Positions 1 through 7,157 of a DNA stretch of 64,000 nucleotides are shown here, piece after piece. The first letter of the stretch is position 1. Every line of letters begins with the position of its first letter. The stretch comes from UBA4722 sp044221135 (lineage in GTDB: Bacteria; Pseudomonadota; Gammaproteobacteria; DSM-16500): NCBI GenBank assembly GCA_044221135.1, contig JBGAPT010000008.1:1-64000 (forward strand). The letters run 5' to 3'. Made by a program: the position numbers and the translations under genes. The notes beneath the pieces are model-generated. The model was not told where the DNA came from and did no database searches. It worked only from the letters and a program-made list of their open reading frames with translations.

Positions 1-537
1 ATTAACAGGTACAGAAGGAGGCACGACAGTAACCGTTGCAACAGGCTGTGGATTTTGCTGCACATAGGCCGGCGGCGGAGCAGGTCTATTTTCCATTCCT
101 GGGGTGGGTGCAACAGATGGCGAAGCAGGCACAGGCGCATAGGCTGGCACAGCAGGTTTATTTTCTACTGATGCGGTTTGCATTGCATTAGGTGATGAAG
201 CAGGCACAGTGGTAGATTGAGTAACAGCGGTAGTTTTCGTTTTAGTCACTGTTGTAGGCTTTGCTACTTTTGTAGCAGGTGTTTGACTAAATTCAGTTGC
301 AGGAGACGTTGATGTCGGTATCAGTATTTTATATATCACTCCAATGAGCACAACCAAAGAAACAGCTCCTAGAATCTTTCTATGATGCTGACTGAACTTT
401 GCTAATAGTCCTTCTTTAGTAAAAGTAGAGGCAGGTGTTGCTTTAGGTGATTCAGGCTCAACATCATAATTAGCCTGATCATCAGAAAAATGGTACTCTC
501 CCTCTTCTTCATAATGCTCTTCTTTTTCATCAACCAT
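1..537 (-). CDS. icmG: IcmG/DotF, Dot/Icm inner-membrane component (C-terminus cut by window edge)
   Basis: The frame runs 179 codons from an ATG at 537 to the window edge with no stop, so the C-terminus is missing. The visible part has the family layout: an acidic cytoplasmic N-terminus of about 45 residues, one membrane helix around residues 53-66 (ILGAVSLVVLIGVIYKIL), then a Thr/Pro/Ala-rich periplasmic stretch. IcmG/DotF is a bitopic inner-membrane protein of the Dot/Icm core complex. Sequence similarity in this low-complexity region is weak; the call rests on layout plus its place directly downstream of icmE, which is the Legionella and Coxiella gene order. A 259-bp gap carrying palindromic repeat F separates it from icmE. 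Confidence 0.82.
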   Translation of the reverse strand, partial: MVDEKEEHYEEEGEYHFSDDQANYDVEPESPKATPASTFTKEGLLAKFSQHHRKILGAVSLVVLIGVIYKILIPTSTSPATEFSQTPATKVAKPTTVTKTKTTAVTQSTTVPASSPNAMQTASVENKPAVPAYAPVPASPSVAPTPGMENRPAPPPAYVQQNPQPVATVTVVPPSVPVN

Positions 538-578
538 TTTACGCCCCTTGAAAGTCGTTGCACCTTAGAACAAGAGTA

Positions 579-760
579 TATACCCATCGTACCTCAAGAT
601 GCGATTTTTAATCATTCACCTTACTTCGAATTTGAAACGTTTTTCAATTCAAAAAACCTCAAAATACAATGAGTATTCTTCGCTTTTTTGAATTGAAAAA
701 CGTTCCAACTTCTCGTAATCTGAATGTTAAAATCTCGCATCTTGAGGTACGATGGGTATA
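579..760. repeat. Palindromic repeat F (MITE-like), about 182 bp, between icmE and icmG
   Basis: Imperfect inverted repeat with arms of about 70 bp. The outer 26 bases are almost exact (TATACCCATCGTACCTCAAG onward), and an inner block around AACGTTTTTCAATTCA pairs again near the centre. Both ends finish in TATA, compatible with insertion at a TA dinucleotide as for Tc1/IS630-type MITEs, but no transposase copy is in the window. RNA transcribed across it would fold into a long hairpin inside the icm operon. Confidence 0.8.
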
Positions 761-796
761 GATGAATCCATTTGCATACTCATCAATCTGCATCGC

Positions 797-2908
797 CTAT
801 TCTGTCACGTCATCAACAAATAATATACCCAACCCGACGCCAGAATTCACCTTAACAGTAACAGGCGTATTGATATAAGGCTGCACAATACTCGTTAAGT
901 TTGTTCCTATCTGGCCCAAACCAACTGCTATCTTGTTTGTGGGACTCAGTGATGGATGCTCTGAGCTTGTACCAAAAATACCGGTAGTACTCGTTCCAGC
1001 CTGGGTAATTGCATTTGAATAACCACTTAAAAATGAAGTTGCCATGATTGCACCATAACGCTTGAGATAATGATAATCTACATTACTTGCCATAACGGTG
1101 CGAGCAGTATCTGGATCTACAGCAAAAGCAGAAACAGTTTTACTTGTGATCCACTCATCTTTATCTATGCGAGTAAAATTCAAGCTTACTTTGTCTTTCC
1201 CTGTAGCAAGCGCCAATTTTCCAAGTAATTTAGCACCTTTTAAAGGTCCTTGCACAACGGTTGCCATGATAGGTGTATCAGGATAATCGCTATCCACTGC
1301 GGTATCCAATACCGCATAAGCAAGAGTACCCGCTTTGATTAAAGGCGGTTTTGCAGGGCCTTTTTCAGGAGTGACAGCACCGGCTGCTGCTTTTGCTTCT
1401 GTTCCTTTTTCAGGAGTCGCGCCAACAGGCACCACAGGCTTTTCTGACTCGCCTGCTTCATGTTTCATCGCTGGAGTACGCCAAGAAGCCAGTAAATTTT
1501 TTGCTTGATCTAACATAGCAGCCTGAAGCTGCGTCACCTGCTGCTGTTGGTCTTGTGATGTCTCAGTTCGTTTTTGTGTCACAGCTGTTGCAAATTGATC
1601 TGCTGCAACCGGCGTGACCGTAGGCGCTTTTTCCTGAATATTTCGCCGCAATTTAGCAAAGTCTTCAGCGCCTGGAATAATTGCCTGCGGCCCAAGAGCA
1701 ACTCCTGTGACAGTAGGTGCAAGCATTGCCTGATACTGCTGTAGTAAACTGGCCGCTTCTTCTGGCGTAATTAACCCAGCTGCAACAGCACGTTTTAACT
1801 CTTCTGTATAATCACTCAATGAAGCATTATTGGCTTGCATCTTTAGCAAACGCAGTGCCTGATCAGCCGCCGCACCCCCTTTAGCCATCATATTGCCTAG
1901 CAATCCCGATGCACCGATAGCCATGCGTTGCGTTTTGTACAGTGATAACAATTTTGCGGCAACCGCAGGCGTTATTTTTCCATCACCAATCAACTTATTC
2001 AACATGGCTTCATACTGATCCAAAGGCACATTTTTACTTTGCATTTCCTCAAGCATTTTTGCAACATCAGGCGTTATTTGACCTGCCTTAGCCATTTGTC
2101 TGATCGCCAGAGTTCCCTCTTTTGCTGCCTCTTGCGCATATTGCTGAGTATATTGAGCCAATAACTGCGCAGCAGCCTCTGGCGACAGCTTTCCTTCTTT
2201 GACTAATTTTGCCAAATACGCTGCATATTCAGCTGGCGTCGCTTTGTGTTTTTGTAACTCCAATAAATCATTGGCAATGCCTAACGGTAATTGACCTGAT
2301 TTAATTAAATTATCCATCGCATTCGCACTACTGGTTAGCAACGCATTCGCATGTTGCTTTTTATATTTTTCCAATAAAAGTCTGGCTTGCTCAGGTGTTA
2401 ATTTTCCTTGCCGTACAAGTTCATCTAATGCAGCTGCATATTCTGCAACAGATACATTTTTTTTAGCAAGATCGAGTAAATGATCCGCATATTTTTGTGG
2501 TAGCTTGCCATCTTTTACAAGAGCCTGAAGATCTTCTGCTACATTTGCATTTTCATCACTAGGACATAAAACAGTACAATTTTGTGAAGGAGCTTCCTGT
2601 GGCGTATGAATCAACGTTGGCACAGCACTACCGCCTGAAATTTGAGCTTGCTGAACTGCTTGAGCATTCGCTTGTGCTAAGGTGCGGTAATATTCAGGCG
2701 ACAATTGTTTACTACCTGGAATGGATTGCAACGTAGCCGGCGCTCCCGCTACCCTAGATGGGCCTGTAGGTGCCTCACCCCCACTCATATATTGCACGCC
2801 GAAGTAGATGAGTACTACAACACCCACCAGTGCAGCTAATAAAATAAATACCCTAGATTTTGAATCTGTAGAAGAAAAATTTTTTAGTCCGGGGAATTTA
2901 AATGCCAT
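797..2908 (-). CDS. icmE: IcmE/DotG, VirB10-like core channel protein of Dot/Icm
   Basis: 703 residues. One membrane helix near residues 20-40 (VFILLAALVGVVVLIYFGV) is followed by a periplasmic region built from about four degenerate 60-65 residue helical repeats between residues 125 and 400, each containing a DGK(L/I)TPE-type turn and a VAEYAAAL-like helix. The last 170 residues resemble the VirB10/TrbI beta-barrel domain, starting at GTLAYAVLDTAVDSDYP. DotG spans inner membrane to outer-membrane pore. The Legionella protein is about 1,050 residues with a much longer repeat region, so this is a compact version. The ATG at 2908 shares its base with the icmK stop, implying translational coupling. 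Confidence 0.93.
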   Translation of the reverse strand: MAFKFPGLKNFSSTDSKSRVFILLAALVGVVVLIYFGVQYMSGGEAPTGPSRVAGAPATLQSIPGSKQLSPEYYRTLAQANAQAVQQAQISGGSAVPTLIHTPQEAPSQNCTVLCPSDENANVAEDLQALVKDGKLPQKYADHLLDLAKKNVSVAEYAAALDELVRQGKLTPEQARLLLEKYKKQHANALLTSSANAMDNLIKSGQLPLGIANDLLELQKHKATPAEYAAYLAKLVKEGKLSPEAAAQLLAQYTQQYAQEAAKEGTLAIRQMAKAGQITPDVAKMLEEMQSKNVPLDQYEAMLNKLIGDGKITPAVAAKLLSLYKTQRMAIGASGLLGNMMAKGGAAADQALRLLKMQANNASLSDYTEELKRAVAAGLITPEEAASLLQQYQAMLAPTVTGVALGPQAIIPGAEDFAKLRRNIQEKAPTVTPVAADQFATAVTQKRTETSQDQQQQVTQLQAAMLDQAKNLLASWRTPAMKHEAGESEKPVVPVGATPEKGTEAKAAAGAVTPEKGPAKPPLIKAGTLAYAVLDTAVDSDYPDTPIMATVVQGPLKGAKLLGKLALATGKDKVSLNFTRIDKDEWITSKTVSAFAVDPDTARTVMASNVDYHYLKRYGAIMATSFLSGYSNAITQAGTSTTGIFGTSSEHPSLSPTNKIAVGLGQIGTNLTSIVQPYINTPVTVKVNSGVGLGILFVDDVTE

Positions 2909-4035
2909 TAGAATCCCTCAACTTTTAGTTCAATTGGCTGTCCGTATTGAGAAACAAGAATCGAAGAACTTAACTGTAACTCATAGGCAATCATGCCATC
3001 CGGACTTTTCATTCGCCCTACCCAGCCTGGTGAAAGAAGAGTAAGACGCGACCGTAAAAACATTTTATCTCCCAGGAACCAGCCCTGACAATCAGCGCCT
3101 TTAATAGTGAGTTGCTTGCTGCCGGGCGGTGCAATACCATCAAGCACGTCCAACAACATGTGATTCGCACTATTTGGTAATGCTGTACCCATCGGTATGT
3201 CTTTCGAATTAGGCCCAATCCCTGGCACATGAATATCTGTGCGAGCATCCACCACGCGTTGTCCGGGAACAAGCTCCAATGTAATGGGTGTTGGCAACCC
3301 CATTAACCTAACAACTAAATCACTATCATCATAAGGTGATACGGCTTGGATCAAAAGAATATTACTTTTCCCATCCCATTGAGTATTCATTGCTTTTGCA
3401 TCACCCACATCAAAAGAAGCAATTGGCCAAGGTGACCCTGTAGAATCTACAAAAACAAGTGAAGTGACATGCTTACGCGCTAGACGAATAGCCGGCGGAG
3501 TTGCGCCTGGCGCTAAATTTATCATGATAGTGCTAGAGACGGGTTTAGGAGGCACTGTAGGTGAAATAGAGGCAGCACGTTGCGATTCATCAACCAGCTG
3601 GCGTAGTTTTACTACTTGTCGAGGCGACAAAGGAGAATTTTCTTGCGTCATTGCATTAAATGCTTCATTCGATATTGAATTTGAAGAAGATGATAGCGGT
3701 GCTGCCTTTAACATCACTTCCTGAGATTGACTATACGTCATTGGAGGAGAAATAACGGGAGAATCCTGATTATTCACTATTGTTAACACTGGCACTTCTT
3801 TCTTTTGGGAAGAAACAGCTTCTGTCGTTACAGCAGGTGGTTTATCTAGCGTCATGGGGGACTGAGGAATATGCTCTTGTCCATTATTTTTTAACCATTC
3901 CTGAAACTTTGCTTCATTCACTTGCGCTAAAGAATCAGGTGAATTGCTTACATTAGTTTGCTCTTGTGCAGCAGCCATTTGCCATACACTTATGCACAGA
4001 GCCAGTGTTGCCATTCGCCCAATAACTTTACTCAT
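2908..4035 (-). CDS. icmK: IcmK/DotH, outer-membrane core protein of Dot/Icm
   Basis: 375 residues with an N-terminal signal peptide (hydrophobic residues 7-23, probable cleavage after AAA-Q). A Ser/Pro/Gln-rich linker covers about residues 25-165. The C-terminal half, from PPAIRLARKHVTSLVFVD onward, is the conserved DotH domain, related to VirB9-like beta-rich proteins, which with DotC and DotD forms the outer-membrane ring around DotG. It overlaps the preceding icmL copy by 4 bp (start 4035, icmL end 4032) and abuts icmE. Length agrees with the family (about 360 residues). Confidence 0.92.
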   Translation of the reverse strand: MSKVIGRMATLALCISVWQMAAAQEQTNVSNSPDSLAQVNEAKFQEWLKNNGQEHIPQSPMTLDKPPAVTTEAVSSQKKEVPVLTIVNNQDSPVISPPMTYSQSQEVMLKAAPLSSSSNSISNEAFNAMTQENSPLSPRQVVKLRQLVDESQRAASISPTVPPKPVSSTIMINLAPGATPPAIRLARKHVTSLVFVDSTGSPWPIASFDVGDAKAMNTQWDGKSNILLIQAVSPYDDSDLVVRLMGLPTPITLELVPGQRVVDARTDIHVPGIGPNSKDIPMGTALPNSANHMLLDVLDGIAPPGSKQLTIKGADCQGWFLGDKMFLRSRLTLLSPGWVGRMKSPDGMIAYELQLSSSILVSQYGQPIELKVEGF

Positions 4036-4676
4036 TGTGATATGACCTTACTTTCTACAGACTTTTCATTAGGAACTATAATATTATCTATCATCACCCC
4101 ATATAAATTATCCAGGGTTGATGTCCTCACGACTAATACTTGTAAATCCAGCGCTTCAGTATATCCATTACTATAATTAATATTCATTGGCATTTGCACC
4201 CACCAACTATATTTTCTTTCCAGTAACCCCTGATTTAAAATAAAAGGCGCTCCTGCAGGACTGCCATTAACAAATAATTTAGCTTTTGTTATAGCTTCAT
4301 AAGCTGCATAACCATTCAGTACAGTCAAAAACTTTCTCCAGCCATTCCCGGTAAAATAATGTTCATTTTTTTGCAATTCGATCTTATAGTTAATAAAATC
4401 ATAATCGAATAGTTTAGGCAGCACACTACTGACCCACTGTATTAAATCAGACTGGACTAAGTAAGGCTGGTCTAAAGGCACAGGTTTTACAATACGCCAT
4501 TCATTATCTGTGGAAAAGGTAACAGGTGATGGCTTATCTAGCAAAAGATAAACAGAGGTTGCTATTAACATAATAATAACAACTAGAAATACACCTAAAA
4601 CGCATAAAATCTTGCGGAAGCCATCTCTATTGAAATCCTTCCTTAAGCAAATTATTTGTTGTTCTTCAACAGCCAT
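4032..4676 (-). CDS. icmL: IcmL/DotI paralogue 3 (nearest icmK)
   Basis: 214 residues. A cytoplasmic N-terminus (CLRKDFNRDGFRKILCVL) leads into one membrane helix (residues 24-46) and a periplasmic domain with the IcmL signature FDYDFINYKIELQKNEHYF followed by GNGWRKFL. DotI is a bitopic inner-membrane protein related to VirB8 that assembles with DotJ in the Dot/Icm platform. This is the last of three tandem copies. It is separated from the second by 165 bp with no gene. By position next to icmK it corresponds best to the single Legionella icmL, though which copy is the orthologue needs a tree. Confidence 0.9.
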   Translation of the reverse strand: MAVEEQQIICLRKDFNRDGFRKILCVLGVFLVVIIMLIATSVYLLLDKPSPVTFSTDNEWRIVKPVPLDQPYLVQSDLIQWVSSVLPKLFDYDFINYKIELQKNEHYFTGNGWRKFLTVLNGYAAYEAITKAKLFVNGSPAGAPFILNQGLLERKYSWWVQMPMNINYSNGYTEALDLQVLVVRTSTLDNLYGVMIDNIIVPNEKSVESKVISQ

Positions 4677-4841
4677 TTCTCACTCGCCAGCTTGCAGAAT
4701 AGTGATGTTTACTATACTGGATAGCGAGAAAGCCGACTAGCAATTTTAATGGTAATTTCAGCAAAATGTCTCATCGCGAAATGTCCCATCGCATCCTGTC
4801 TTATCATGTTATGTCAGCGGGATCGCTGGTAACGTAATGAA

Positions 4842-5498
4842 TTAAACTCTAGGAGATGCTGCAATCATTTGTACAATTGCCAACCCTTTATAACTGTGTA
4901 GCAGGTTTTGCCGCCGTACAACAACGGTCACAAGATAGGCATTTGAAAAAGAGGGTTTATCGTAAGGTGCCTCTAAAAAATTGACCAGCAATGGCATTTG
5001 AAATTTCCAGGCATACACTCCTCCTAATATCCCCTCGTTTATTAACTTTGGTTTATCTACCACTTTGGCAGCAAATATCATTCTACGTTCGGTCAATGCC
5101 AACAAATTATTAGATGCAGTCAAACCCGCCATATAATTACGCCAACCGTATTCAGTAAAATATTTTTGCGCATCCTGTAGCTGTGCTCGGTAATTCATAT
5201 AATTATAAGAATAGGCTGTTTCAACAGCTTCCACCGTCCATGCGGTCACGATATCTGTTGTCATACCGGAATCCGTCACCGGAATCTCATACACTAAACG
5301 ACCCACAGAATCAGTCAAAAAATAAAGAGGTCGTGTAGGATTTTTTGCTAAAAAAACAAGCAGACTTATTAAAATAACAATTGCAATGAGACAAAGTAAA
5401 TAAATTCCAAGCACTAAGTGATATTTTTTTTTATAAAATTGATTACGCAACTGTGTTAAAACCAGTGCATCGTCAGTTATATTTTCAGTTTCATTCAT
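4842..5498 (-). CDS. icmL: IcmL/DotI paralogue 2
   Basis: 218 residues with the same architecture as its neighbours: charged N-terminus (LRNQFYKKKYHLVL), a single membrane helix at about residues 28-50, and a VirB8-like periplasmic domain with SYNYMNYRAQLQDAQKYF and YGWRNYM at the signature position. All three copies differ strongly in sequence, so the duplication is old. It begins 13 bp after the stop of paralogue 1, consistent with co-translation. It could form mixed DotI-DotJ rings or have a specialised partner. Confidence 0.88.
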   Translation of the reverse strand: MNETENITDDALVLTQLRNQFYKKKYHLVLGIYLLCLIAIVILISLLVFLAKNPTRPLYFLTDSVGRLVYEIPVTDSGMTTDIVTAWTVEAVETAYSYNYMNYRAQLQDAQKYFTEYGWRNYMAGLTASNNLLALTERRMIFAAKVVDKPKLINEGILGGVYAWKFQMPLLVNFLEAPYDKPSFSNAYLVTVVVRRQNLLHSYKGLAIVQMIAASPRV

Positions 5499-5511
5499 CA
5501 GAGCCCCTCTT

Positions 5512-6105
5512 TTACATCACAAATTGATCAATCCCGATTCCTGCAGGGTTTTTCCAAGTAGGCACTCTCACAATGGTAAGCACCACTGTATAAGATTTTT
5601 TTGAAGTGCCTTCTGAGCTTTGATAAGTTACTAGAAATGGCATTTGAACACGCCACACATAGCCTTGCCCTGAAAGTACGCCTTGATTAGAAATCACAGG
5701 AGCACCTGATACTACCCCATTTACCAGCAATTGATTTTGTGTAATTGTTTTGATTAACCCACGAACTGAGTTAGCATAATCAACCCAACCTGCATCTGTA
5801 AAATAATGATGCGCTAATGCCGCTTGTTTACGATAATTCACAAAATCAAAAGTATAGGCAGCTACCGCTGCTTTACTTGCCCATTGTATGAGAGTGCTTG
5901 ATGATAAATTGGGTTCTACAGAAGAAGTTAATGCTCTTCTCTGCCCGTCCAGCGCGACTGCGTTAAATTGTGGAAGCGGGCGATGGTGTATCTGATAAAG
6001 CACCGTCATCGATAATAAAAGTATCAAAAAAATAGCGGCAATCAACAAAAAAATAAAATTATTGTAATATTTAATATACCACTGATAATCATCTTCATTT
6101 TGCAC
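5512..6105 (-). CDS. icmL: IcmL/DotI paralogue 1 (nearest icmM)
   Basis: 197 residues. It shares the family layout, with one membrane helix at residues 15-38 and the signature YTFDFVNYRKQAALAHHYF followed by AGWVDY. The N-terminal cytoplasmic tail is shorter than in the other two copies and lacks the basic RDGFRK-like segment. It follows icmM by 39 bp. Periplasmic domain adopts a VirB8/NTF2-like fold in the family; function is in the inner-membrane platform of the secretion system. Confidence 0.88.
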   Translation of the reverse strand: MQNEDDYQWYIKYYNNFIFLLIAAIFLILLLSMTVLYQIHHRPLPQFNAVALDGQRRALTSSVEPNLSSSTLIQWASKAAVAAYTFDFVNYRKQAALAHHYFTDAGWVDYANSVRGLIKTITQNQLLVNGVVSGAPVISNQGVLSGQGYVWRVQMPFLVTYQSSEGTSKKSYTVVLTIVRVPTWKNPAGIGIDQFVM

Positions 6106-6144
6106 TGTATGATGCCTCTTTATATTCAGCAGAAACCGCTGTAG

Positions 6145-6354
6145 TTACCGCACAGGAACCATAGGAATAATTTGTCCTGATGTTGCAGTTCCATAATACT
6201 GAGGTGGAACTGTAAATAAAACATAACGAATAATAGCTACCGTTAAAAAAAGAATAACGAATGCTAATACTATAATACCTCTTAGCAGTTTATGATAATT
6301 GTCGCGATAAAAATCGCTTTGCAATCTCACTAATTCATGTTTTCGGCCTATCAT
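6145..6354 (-). CDS. icmM: IcmM/DotJ, short membrane protein of Dot/Icm
   Basis: 69 residues: basic N-terminus (LQSDFYRDNYHKLLRG), one membrane helix at residues 28-48, and a short periplasmic tail. It looks like the N-terminal third of IcmL, as DotJ does in Legionella (about 94 residues there). DotJ partners DotI in the inner membrane. Its ATG overlaps the icmN stop in an ATGA arrangement, and position between icmN and icmL is the canonical one, which is the main support for a protein this short. Confidence 0.82.
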   Translation of the reverse strand: MIGRKHELVRLQSDFYRDNYHKLLRGIIVLAFVILFLTVAIIRYVLFTVPPQYYGTATSGQIIPMVPVR

Positions 6355-7157
6355 ACTGGCAGCTTCTCCAATGTAATCTCCACTCTAAAATTATCACTAT
6401 TCCAATCAGGTTTATTTGCCGTGACCAATTTTCCCCCGCCATAACCTGTTGCCGACAACAACCGTGTATTCAGACCTTTGGCCCATAAATATTTTACAAT
6501 AGCAGCAGCTTGCTGCTGTGTTAAAGCAAGATTCACCTTCTCCGGTGAACCACTCGCGCTGGTAAAAGCCGCCACATTGACCGACATATTAGGATAACGC
6601 CCAATAAATTGACCTACTAAATCCAACGTGGAATAAGCATGTAAACGAATATTCGATGTCATCTCATTAAAAATGAGCACTGAAGGAAGTACCAACATGA
6701 TCTGGTCTCCCAAAATAATCACTTTAACACCGCGATTTTCTAATTTATCAGCCAGCGTAGTATGTGAATCAATATAAGCGCCCAGTGCGCCACCAAAGAT
6801 AGCGCCTACCGCAAGTCCAGGAAGCAGACTCACGCCTGAATTAAAACTGCTTGCACCAATACCTACAGCTCCCCCTACAACAGCACCTTTCGTTGTTTGG
6901 CTCGTGTTTTGATAAGAATCAGACAGACTACCTTCAGAATGACCCAATGCATAATCTGTATCTAAATACGCTTTGTCTGCTTCAGCTGCAGCACCTCTAG
7001 AGACATCAGATGAAGCACAACCCTGAAGAAACACAAACAACAGAAGAGATAAAAAAACTAACAAGCTAAGCTTGTGCTTGAAGAATCCTCCATCGCGTAA
7101 TGTCAGGAGAAATCGCTGTGAACATACTTTATCATTACCCAGATTATCCACTCGCAC
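6351..7157 (-). CDS. icmN: IcmN/DotK, OmpA-like lipoprotein of Dot/Icm
   Basis: 268 residues from a GTG that overlaps the icmO end by 14 bp. The lipoprotein signal is LVFLSLLLFVFLQGC, with the lipidated Cys near residue 47. A Gly-rich helical hairpin (KGAVVGGAVGIGASS to GAIFGGALGAYID) and a C-terminal OmpA-type peptidoglycan-binding domain with TGYGGGK follow. DotK is the Dot/Icm outer-membrane-associated lipoprotein. Oddity: residues about 13-30, before the signal, are encoded by a remnant of repeat family A, giving an unusually long N-region. A start closer to the hydrophobic core would need TTG and no good ribosome site is seen. Confidence 0.88.
   Translation of the reverse strand: MRVDNLGNDKVCSQRFLLTLRDGGFFKHKLSLLVFLSLLLFVFLQGCASSDVSRGAAAEADKAYLDTDYALGHSEGSLSDSYQNTSQTTKGAVVGGAVGIGASSFNSGVSLLPGLAVGAIFGGALGAYIDSHTTLADKLENRGVKVIILGDQIMLVLPSVLIFNEMTSNIRLHAYSTLDLVGQFIGRYPNMSVNVAAFTSASGSPEKVNLALTQQQAAAIVKYLWAKGLNTRLLSATGYGGGKLVTANKPDWNSDNFRVEITLEKLPV
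7082..7128. repeat. Remnant of repeat family A inside the icmN 5' coding region
   Basis: About 47 bp match the terminal segment of the family A elements at 11,225-11,264, 24,440-24,475 and 26,305-26,335: the block CATCGCGTAATG followed by a bracketed copy of the CGCTGTGA end. Here it is read in frame as part of the pre-signal region of icmN. The rest of the element is absent. Confidence 0.65.

Noticed and set aside
490..672. A 60-codon plus-strand ORF near icmG
   Set aside because: It overlaps the icmG N-terminus on the opposite strand and continues into palindromic repeat F; composition and lack of a ribosome site mark it as chance.
4677..4841. Tandem repeat in the icmL-icmL gap
   Set aside because: Words like ATGTCTCATCGCG recur two to three times but are degenerate and too short to call a repeat family.
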